The notes beneath the pieces are model-generated. The model made no database searches and had not been told where the DNA came from. It saw nothing but the letters and a program-made list of their open reading frames with translations. This document shows positions 56,886-64,000 of a stretch of 64,000 nucleotides of DNA, in pieces. Within the stretch, counting starts at the first letter, position 1. Each line of letters opens with the position of its first letter. A program made the position numbers and the translations under genes. Where the stretch lies: positions 4,337,845 through 4,401,844 of the forward strand of contig JAQFVV010000027.1 of the NCBI GenBank assembly GCA_028023455.1. The letters are read 5' to 3'. This stretch comes from Epiperipatus broadwayi. Taxonomy: Eukaryota; Onychophora; Udeonychophora; Euonychophora; Peripatidae.

Positions 56886-57007
56886 TCAATAATGTTTCCA
56901 ACCCAAGCTCATTTGCTTGTATAATCATATAGATCTGAAATTCAGTTCAGCATCTGCACATTTTGGTGTCTTTGGTTTTTCAAAAACCATAGTCGCCATT
57001 ATCCTAC

Positions 57008-57520
57008 AGGAAGAAAGTAGACACTAGGTAGGAATTTTATGTATGAATCTTCCTGCATCCATTGATTAACTGTATGTGTAAGCATATGAAATGGTGATAT
57101 GTGATGTTTTGATGGTTTAATACCTATGCTGCACATAGAATAATAGTGACTGTGGTTTTTGAAAAACCAAACTCCAAAAGGTATAGATGCTTAACTGAGT
57201 GCAGATTTATATGATTATACAAGCAAATGAGTTTGAGTTGGAAACATTATAGTGTTTTTATTTTGGGATTCTAGCTTTATAGTTAGCCAAATAGATAAAA
57301 GGTGGCTGCTGGAGAGTTGCATTAGATCCTAAGATCTAGGTGCAGTGCTCCCAAATCCAAGGCTTCTCACTGATGAAAACCACAAGCTAGAAACTAGTTT
57401 GGGGGTGTTGGATGAGTACACACTAGATAAGGATTTTATGCACAAATCTTCCTGCATCTGTTAATTACGAAAGTTTGTACTTGGTGGCACTACTGTATGG
57501 AGAGTTTGGTATTTTTCATA
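57008..57520 (+). mobile_element. HH-A element, plus-strand member, more than one unit
   Basis: Starts with a tail piece (GTAGACACTAGG.. to CATCCATTGATTAAC, 57017-57055) from the region after the ribozyme. A complete unit follows from TGTATGTGTAAGCATATG, including hammerhead 57355-57413 and the tail again (GTACACACTAG from 57416). The offset between the two tails is 399 bp, the unit length. A tail-unit-tail layout is expected if the template was a multimer. The end carries GGTGGCACTACTGTATGGAG. Confidence 0.82.
57355..57413 (+). ncRNA. Hammerhead ribozyme, HH-A copy 6, intact core
   Basis: Stem I 5' strand AUCCAA (57355-57360) and UUCUCA; CUGAUGA (57370-57376); a stem II of weak AAC/GCU with CACAA loop; GAAAC (57390-57394); ACUAGU (57393-57398, palindromic stem III); U17 at 57399. 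UGGGGG pairs back with UUCUCA and UUGGAU (57408-57413) with AUCCAA. Cleavage triplet GUU. All invariant bases present; stem II has one broken pair relative to other copies. Confidence 0.85.
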
Positions 57521-57529
57521 TCCTCTATA

Positions 57530-58560
57530 TGAGACTTTTCTATTTCTGAAAAAAATGTCATTTGACAGGTTATAGCAGTATTATTCACATAGATTAATTT
57601 TCAGCATTTTGTTTCTAGAAGATCACTGATGAATCTCTTAAATAAAGTAGATAAAAAAGCTGAATTCTGTATAGATTGATCTTAAAATGTTGTATTTACT
57701 AGAATTATAACTTTTAGTGTCATTTTATGTTTTCTATTGGGAAGCATTTTGTCAAATAAATTAATTGTGCCATGAAACAAAGGATTATAAGTTATTTAAC
57801 TTGCATTCAAACTTTTATAAAATGGAAACGTGATGTTAATCATTAAAAAAAAAAAAAAAAAAACTATTACATTTTTGAAGAGTAAGTATGAATGAAAACA
57901 TAAAAAGTTATCTTCATAAATACATTTTTATCCATATTTTTTTCAAATTATATTTATTTTATTAAACTTCTTTATTTGACTATCAACGATCAAAAAATAC
58001 TTGTGCATTTAAAATCGGCATTGCACTTGAAAAGAAAATTGGATGGTTATATTTTTGGATTTTAAATTTTGGTTTTTATTTTTAAAAAGATCTCTCGCTA
58101 TAATATCATATCACTAATATATAAAACAATGCACTTCAACTAAATGCCTTAATTTGTCATAAGGTTTTTAGTATTATTTTTCCGAGATATGTTTCGGCCA
58201 TTTAAAAAATCAGCCTCAGAAAAAAATTATTATTACCCAAATGGTTGAAATATATCGCATCTCAAAAGTCACCATTTGCTTTGCAAAATAAGGTAAATTT
58301 TAGAAAATATAAATTCCACAACTATACAAACATTTCAAAAATGTGTCTAAAATAAAATTGTTCAAATTTTTTTATTATTTTTTATATGTCCATCTTCGAT
58401 ATTTTTCTAAATTTAAACCCAACCAGGCTTCATTTTTGAACACATGCCCAAAGAAGCATTTTACTGTCATCCTGCAGCTAACTCTTCTAAGGTGACTTTA
58501 AAGATTTCAAATCGGTTAATAAGTTTATTATACATAACTAATTTTTATAGGACGTTTTTA
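57530..58560. other. AT-rich non-coding stretch
   Basis: Poly-A tract at 57845-57862; otherwise nothing recognisable. Confidence 0.55.
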
Positions 58561-58569
58561 TGCAAATCT

Positions 58570-58660
58570 TCATGCATGGCGCAGTGATTAGTGGTTGACT
58601 CTGTAGCTCAAAGTCTATGGATTGTGGCCAAGCACTGTCTCTTTTAATTAAGGTTTTTAT
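58570..58660 (+). repeat. tRNA-like SINE fragment
   Basis: CATGGCGCAGTGATTAGTGG resembles an A box; a decayed B box (TTGTGGCCAAGCACTGTC) follows about 50 bp later. Isolated copy, family not matched with certainty to S1 or S2. Confidence 0.4.
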
Positions 58661-58884
58661 AAACTCCAAGCAATGAAATCATTATTTTATTAAATAATTT
58701 AAAATATGATAAGACATTGAAATTATAATTGTTGACTCTCTTCATACACTTTTTAGACAGATTTGTTGTTTTTATGTAGTCTGCCTAAGTGTTCATATAT
58801 TGTTATTATGAATAGAATGATAAATTGATATAATAGTATAGTCACTTAAATAAATTTCTAATTTTACTATACCTTACATATGCA

Positions 58885-59330
58885 CAGAAGATGGGTAAAT
58901 GCTCATTTAAATATGCTTGGACATTGGATAAATTAAAGACTGAATATGGAAGAAGTATTACTATTGATATTGCTTTATAGAAATTTGAAACTCTGAAATT
59001 TTATATTATTATTATTGATACTCCTGGACATTGTGATTTCATTAAAAATATGATTAGACAAATTTTGAAGATGAATTGTGCTGTATTACCTGGGGTGTGA
59101 TAGCTGGTTCCAGTGAATTTGAAGCTGGTATTTCCAAAAATGGACCAATGAAAACATGTCTTATTGGTGTGCAAATTAGGATCAAATCAACTTATTGTAG
59201 GTGTAAATAAAATGGATTATACTGGGTCTTCGTTTAGTCAATCTCATTTTGAAAAAAATGTAAAAGAAGTTTGAAATTACCTTAAGAAAATTGGATACAA
59301 TTCTAAAACTGCTCCCACACATGTTAAATG
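58885..59330 (+). pseudogene. EF-1alpha processed pseudogene
   Basis: With a few frameshifts the plus strand reads [46 protein letters not shown] (the G3 DxPGH box), EFEAGISKNGPM, NQLIVGVNKMD (NKMD G4 box) and KKIGYNSKT. This is the N-terminal GTPase domain of eukaryotic translation elongation factor 1 alpha, without introns. Trp changed to stop in IALWKFET, and the rest of the gene (domains 2-3) is missing. It begins at about residue 50 of the normal protein. A decayed retrocopy made by LINE-type machinery. Confidence 0.88.
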
Positions 59331-59825
59331 TTATGAGATAGAAAAATAGCTACTAATGATTATCAGACAAATTTGTAAATATTACTGGAATAAATTTGCA
59401 TAATTAGCTCATTAGAACATCTCAAATGTGAGTTTTGCATTGATTATACAAACCAATTGTCACTGAGTACCTGTATTTATATATATGATATTTGTCATTA
59501 GTCTTTGTTTGACATCTGTTTTGGAATTTTTCTACAACAGCTTTTTTTTTGTCTGAGTGGCTTCTTTGTTTACACCCCCCCCCCCATGAAATTAATCGGT
59601 ATTTTACATCTTCAGAATATATTGAGATAATCTTTATTATAGAAATCAAATATTTTCTCCCATGAAAACCACAATTAAGGCTATCATAAAATATCTTTAT
59701 TACTATTCAAAAGTTAGAAAATAATACTTGGTCTATTAAAGTTTAATTAGTTGTAACATTTTTTTCAATATCTATGGGTCAAGAATAAATATTTAATATT
59801 TTGTTGGCATTAATGCACAATACTG
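59331..59825. other. AT-rich non-coding stretch
   Basis: Contains a C-run near 59575. Nothing recognisable. Confidence 0.55.
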
Positions 59826-59828
59826 TTT

Positions 59829-60220
59829 TTGGACACTTAACAGAAGAGCTATACAGAGATTTCAAACTACACTATGAAGTATGGAGAGATGCATGTTAGG
59901 AGTAACAAAAAGTGATCAAAAATTAAATACATGGGTAAAAGAACAAGCAGATGTTATTGGCATCTATGAAAAAATTAAGAGACTGACATGGAGTTGGGCT
60001 GGTCATATTTCTAGATGATAATAGATGGACAATTGAAATCTTAAACAGAATTTCAAAAGATTGTAAAAGACCCAGAAAGAGACCACATATTAGATGGGTG
60101 GAATAAGGAAGTGTGTGAGAGTGATGGAGGAAGAAAGGCTAGAGATCAGAAATGGATTGAACTTGGACAGACTTTCATCTTGCAGTTGATTGATAATGGT
60201 TGACAATGATGATGATGACA
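59829..60220 (+). pseudogene. RTE-clade LINE 3' fragment
   Basis: Reads LNRRAIQRFQTT, MERCMLGVTKSDQKLNTWVK, LTWSWAGHISR, DCKRPRKRPHIRWVE and RNGLNLDRLSSCS. It ends TTGATAATGGTTGACAATGA and a GATGAT microsatellite, the same 3' end as at 25.0 kb. Confidence 0.82.
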
Positions 60221-60289
60221 ACTATTCCAAATAATGTGTATATTAAATATTTTATTTAAATTGTTCTTATTTAATTAGATGAATATGGC

Positions 60290-60500
60290 ACTAAAAAACC
60301 AAAAAATATTTTTTCCTTCAGACACAATTTTGGTTGTTATATATAACTTAAATAAGAGCATGGAATAACCATAAATTAATTAATTAAATTGTTAGTTTTA
60401 AAAATAGTGATTGAATTGATTACCTTATGCATGTTTTATTTTTTAAAATGAGTTGCATATAGTAACCAAAATTGTGATTGTAGGAAAAAAATATTTTGGG
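60290..60500. repeat. Foldback element related to 17715-17990
   Basis: CACAATTTTGGTTGTTATAT near 60332 recurs inverted as ATAGTAACCAAAATTGTGAT near 60459, with AAATATTTTTTCC / GGAAAAAAATATTT outside it. AATTAATTAATTAAATT lies in the centre, as in the 17.7-kb element. Confidence 0.65.
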
Positions 60501-60545
60501 GTATTAATGCATAGTGTTTTTATTACATCAAATATTTTTTATATA

Positions 60546-60903
60546 TACTGTATTATTTCAAATTTAAGCCACACTTTTATTTGAATTTTGAAAATGTAAA
60601 ATTAGGATGTAGCTTGAATTCAAGCGAATATTTTAATATCTTATTTTTGCCGATCTCTTACTCCCAACGATTGTTTTTGTTTTGCATTCTATATACGAAC
60701 ATAGTATTATAATGGTAGATAACAGTTATTCTGGAGTTCGCCATTTACACTTTTTTTTAGTTTCCATTTAAGAAAATAAAATATGTTTACTATTTTTCAA
60801 TATCTATTATAAAGTCGTTTTTATATTTTTTTCCAATTTTCCTATTTTAAAATCATACTGCGGCTTAAATTTGAGGGCGGTTTAAATTCAAAGTAATACG
60901 GTA
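60546..60903. repeat. MITE-like element with TACYGTATTA termini
   Basis: Left end TACTGTATTATTTCAAATTT and right-end complement TACCGTATTACTTTGAATTT match over about 30 bp. Both are followed by AAATTTAAGCC words. About 356 bp, no open frame. A non-autonomous DNA transposon; superfamily not assigned. Confidence 0.65.
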
Positions 60904-61029
60904 TTATTTTTTATCTTTTAGTATCTTGCAATTGTCTTTTTATACCTATTACTATTCACATTTAAATATTGAGAATGTAAACAATGATGCTGTATTTCTA
61001 TTTTTGAAATGAAATTTATGTATGTTAAA

Positions 61030-61240
61030 AATTGGTTAAAAATGAAGGAACATCAGTATTCTGGGACCATCAAACAGCTACAGGCCATGTATTCGAACCC
61101 AGTTCTGCCCAAATAATTTGTACAGAGAAGAGTGATGCCAAAAGAAAAGTTAAAGAAGCTTTTTACATAGCAAATGATCTCAGTGCCATTACTAGAAGAG
61201 AGGCATGCTTTCCTCTCTCCAAACAATGGACTAACTAATT
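61030..61240 (+). pseudogene. Penelope-like GIY-YIG C-terminal fragment
   Basis: An open frame reads EGTSVFWDHQTATGHVFEPS, QIICTEKSDAKRKVKEAFYI and ITRREACFPLSKQW. This resembles the segment after GIY-YIG in PLEs (H..TGH.F, E..KRKVKE..I, N/R.G..LS..W). It is unlike the 45-48 kb family, so it is possibly the same lineage as 29.3 kb. Confidence 0.55.
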
Positions 61241-61454
61241 AAAAATTCAAACTCATTTGCATATGTGTACAATAAATCACAACAGTCTTCATTCACAAAG
61301 CTATGAGTATGAGATTCGAACATTAAATCTCGAAAGCGCTAAGCAGACCTATTACACATTATAGTATAATTATAGCTTCACTAACGCATGCGAAAAAAGT
61401 CGCATATTTATAATTAAAAGGTTATGATGTTTATGAAGGCATTTTTTAATAAAA

Positions 61455-61960
61455 CAAGTTTTTTTTTTTAATCAAAAACAGGTTTATTTAACTATGTTTA
61501 CAATAAAGAAAAAATTATAAAATAACATTAAATTTGGCAATACATTTATAAACCATTAAATTACTTAATGTCCAATATTAATAAGATTCCATGTGGAATT
61601 TGCTATTAGGTGAGGAGCTAACTTCAAATCTCTTTCTTTGATATCTTTTAATTTTTGTAAAAAAATTAATGTTGGATCAGGTATAACAGACTTGAAGATT
61701 ATGAAGCATCTGACAAACCATAGACAGAAAGTGATGAAAGTTGCACTTCTTATAATTGCAAAATCCCCATAAGCAAAACCTTTTATGAGTGTGTTGATAA
61801 TTGGATGTTTTGGTGTATAAATTTTATTAATCAATATTCTACAGCCCTGAAGAGAGGAACAATTGTTGAAAATGTGAAATATGGTATCATCCTCCCTATG
61901 GCAGAGTGAGCAAACAGGGTCCAAAGATGAAAAACCTCTATACATCACAAGAAAGTTTTA
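61455..61960 (-). pseudogene. LINE family B, C-terminus, 3' UTR and poly-A tail
   Basis: On the minus strand an open 127-codon stretch (61948-61565) includes DPVCSLCHREDDTIFHIFNN (zinc knuckle), IIRSATFITFCLWFVRC, QKLKDIKERDLKLAPHL and TWNLIN. A 3' UTR with AATAAA follows, then an A-run (61460-61472). The tail shows target-primed, poly-A-dependent insertion. 5'-truncated. Confidence 0.78.
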
Positions 61961-62099
61961 AGAAGTTAAACAATGAAGAGAATTTATGATACATTATCCA
62001 TTTCTTTTTATTTTAATTAATGAATTAATCATGAAATTCAATGAAAGATTTTTTTTAAATATATATAGTGCTATCTATTGCATATCACTGAAAACTTAC

Positions 62100-62245
62100 C
62101 AAATTGACATCAATGCAGATTTGGTGCAATTGGTAGAATATCCAACTTTGAATCAGGAGGACCCATAATTGATTCTGGTACTCACAAATCTGGAATTCGA
62201 ACCTCTTATGAATTCTTGGCAAAAAAAGGCCATATGCCCAAGGTG
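62100..62245 (+). mobile_element. tRNA-like SINE, family S2, single copy
   Basis: A-box-like TTTGGTGCAATTGGTAGA, a second half with GGAATTCGAACCTC (B-box-like), then CTTATGAATTCTTGG shared with the tandem units at 2.0-2.5 kb. Confidence 0.6.
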
Positions 62246-62461
62246 ATTTGAAATTTGTCCACCGACACTGTTAAACTAGTCAACCCTGAAATATTGTAGT
62301 ATCATTGATAATTAGCACATGTACACAATTTGAAAAAAAAATATTTGATAAAAGTGTTAAAAATCAGTTATAAAATTTAATTCAAATAACCAAAAAATAA
62401 ACAGAATTTTTAAATTAAAGTGTTTAATAAAAATAATAAAATCTTTATATATATATATATT

Positions 62462-62552
62462 TTTTTCTCATGTGTCATAGTATCAGCTGGGAAGCGAACC
62501 CGCTAACCCAGGACAACTGCTTGGAATGCAGCTGTCACTGACTTCTAATCTT
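62462..62552 (-). mobile_element. tRNA-derived SINE, family S1, copy 4
   Basis: Complement contains GCGGGTTCGCTTCCCAGC (B box) and the tail GATACTATGACACATGAG followed by the A-run at 62461-62466. The head is truncated (AGTCAGTGACAGCTG). Confidence 0.8.
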
Positions 62553-62697
62553 TTTTTTTCCTGTGAATTTTATGAATCTAACATTGGATTTTAAGGACTG
62601 GTAACATATGGGCAAGTACTAATTTATAAACAAATTTTAATATGATTAATCTTTCATCAATCCATCAAGAAACTTCAATAGTAAAATATATCAAGTT

Positions 62698-62770
62698 GTC
62701 AAGCATTGGTGGTCGAGAGGTCAGCGACAGCTGTTCACTTCCCAGCTGATACTATGATACATGAGAAAAA
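62698..62770 (+). mobile_element. tRNA-derived SINE, family S1, internally deleted
   Basis: GCATTGGTGGTCGAGAGGTC is followed after a short spacer by CTTCCCAGCTGATACTATGA, so the B-box front is deleted. Flanks AATATATCAAGTT at 62685-62697 and 62771-62783 are an exact target-site duplication. Confidence 0.85.
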
Positions 62771-62956
62771 AATATATCAAGTTATACTTCATATCAAATC
62801 TTGTGTGATCTTTTTCTGCACAACTGATCAGTTCTTTTAAAATAACTTAGAGCTAGCCATCTATTTAGTTAAACTTACAGCAACATCACATGACCTGTCA
62901 TATGCTTCCAAGAGTAGTTATTTTCATTCTATTCTAGAACTACATAAGTTTGTGTG

Positions 62957-63100
62957 ATCAATGGATACTAGATGGCATAGCACTAAATCTCTAAAATGAC
63001 CATTTCCCAGCTTTTGCCTTAATTACTGAGTTGAATTCTGGCCTTCAGTAATAAAAGAAAAAGCTAGAAACAGATATGGAATGTCCAATATTACTTAAAA
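62957..63100. repeat. Very degenerate head-to-head HH-A pair
   Basis: Minus half (62957-63030) ends with CATCTAGTATCCATTGATC and contains CAGTAATTAAGGCAAAAGCT. Plus half (63033-63100) has TTCAGTAATAAAAGAAAAAG then CTAGAAAC. The order follows HH-A tail and ribozyme, with the core eroded (CAGUAAU for CUGAUGA). Assignment is tentative. Confidence 0.4.
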
Positions 63101-64000
63101 TATTTCAATAGATGGTACTAAAAGAGAATGAATGTAACTGATGTTTCGATTAAACTTTTTTTTTTTAAAAGAATAGTTTTACTAAGAAAAGCTTAATCAA
63201 TCTTAAACCACATCAACTTCTTAGCTACAAATGAGGTGTTTAATGTATCTAACAAACAAATTTGTACATTGGATACATTTATACTTAAACTTTACTAAAA
63301 CTACTATCTCCTTTATTATTGCTGATTATGCAATTATTTCTACTGCTTAAATAAAAAATATTGAAAGGCATAGTAACCTAAAGAGATATGGTGGCACAAA
63401 TCATGTGTAGATTTCATAATCATAAGAAGATTTTTACACATGCTTGTGCAACAACCAGTTACTTGCTGATTTATATTCCAGTGCTGAATCTAGTTCCAAA
63501 GTGAATTCACTCACAAAATTTCTCACATATGCTAGATCTATATTAAATAGATTCTTTTTCAATACTCATACCTTTGTATATTTTACATTCATGTGGATTT
63601 GCTACAAAAAAAATGGAAGAAGGAGATTAGAATCATGTGTTGTGCATAAATTTAAGATAGAAATTTGATTATATTAATGAAATCCTGTTATCATAGATAA
63701 TGGATAGAAATGATAAAACTATATAGCAATTTATATGATTGAAGACAATAAGATAAAAACAAACTGAATGAAAGCATATTAGAGACTGTATTTAGCTTCG
63801 GCTGAACCCACATCATAATGTAAAAGACAGCATGAGATGTTTTTAATCAGATACTATTTATTGATGTTTACAATAAGCATTTTGCTATCATCCAATTGTA
63901 CCTTATTCAGAGCCTCTGTCCACCTATCAAAAACTTCACATACCCAATCTACTAATTAGTTCATTAATATGGATAGTGTATGTGTCTCAGATATTAGTGT
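63101..64000. other. AT-rich non-coding stretch
   Basis: No supported gene or repeat. Confidence 0.55.

Larger units (their letters stand above)
56525..57007 (-). mobile_element. HH-A element, minus-strand member with extra GC-rich segment
   Basis: From its 5' end near 57007 reading leftwards: GACTATGGTTTTTGAAAAAC, CACCAAAATGTGCAG, then a segment at 56700-56885 not found in the other HH-A copies. After it come the AGATGACTGCTGGAG block, the hammerhead at 56590-56642 and the GGGATTTTATGC tail. It abuts the plus-strand member at 57008 head to head. Confidence 0.75.

Noticed and set aside
56707-56892. 61-codon open frame on the plus strand
   Set aside because: No domain or family resemblance; it overlaps a GC-rich repeat segment inside an HH-A copy.
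1-64000. CRISPR array, bacterial operons, rRNA genes
   Set aside because: No regularly spaced identical repeats with unique spacers, no ribosome-binding-site-led gene clusters and no rRNA-like segments; content is clearly animal nuclear DNA.

Overview
The window is strongly AT-rich, gene-poor animal DNA. Only one gene looks intact: a short bHLH transcription factor on the minus strand (15190-15558). Nearly everything else recognisable is mobile DNA in various stages of decay. The mix points to a metazoan, probably an invertebrate with a repeat-rich genome: Penelope-like elements (PLEs) with GIY-YIG endonuclease, RTE-type and other non-LTR retrotransposons, a SCAND3-like hAT transposon, tRNA-derived SINEs, foldback elements and an EF-1alpha retrocopy. 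The species cannot be named from the sequence alone.

Layout. 1-5 kb: a hairpin element with target-site duplication, a SINE with its empty site nearby, and a tandem run of tRNA-like units. 5-13 kb: foldback elements and palindromes, an RTE remnant (9985-10640), a hammerhead-bearing element (about 10936-11385) and an inverted/tandem array of 358-bp units. 15-16 kb: the bHLH gene with three CAGGTG E-boxes and a CCAAT box upstream. 16.8-25 kb: LINE remnants, an unrecognised decayed coding stretch between direct repeats, and an RTE element keeping RT motifs A to C. 26.1-29.0 kb: a full-length but dead hAT with TIRs and 8-bp TSD. 29.3 kb: a PLE fragment. 34.7-37.3 kb: a long 5'-truncated LINE with further copies at 40.2 and 51.9 kb. 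45.3-48.5 kb: two PLE copies head to head, one carrying a nested hammerhead element. 50-51 and 56.5-57.5 kb: head-to-head pairs of hammerhead elements. 58.9-64 kb: EF-1alpha pseudogene, RTE, foldback, PLE, LINE and SINE fragments.

The most notable signal is two unrelated families of short non-coding elements, here called HH-A (unit about 400 bp) and HH-B (estimated about 415 bp). Each carries a recognisable type-I hammerhead ribozyme: CUGAUGA, stem II, GAAA, a very short palindromic stem III, a cleavable triplet, and a stem I with an internal loop. HH-A has at least six copies plus two very degenerate ones; HH-B has five hammerhead-bearing copies and one fragment. They resemble animal retrozymes (short hammerhead retroelements suspected of depending on PLEs). 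The HH-A pairs, the HH-B pair and the PLE pair in this window all share the same head-to-head arrangement with 3' ends outward. HH-A also sits inside a PLE, and the PLE 3' region itself carries a tRNA-like segment followed by a hammerhead-like core. Together these suggest a PLE-driven ribozyme retroelement system.
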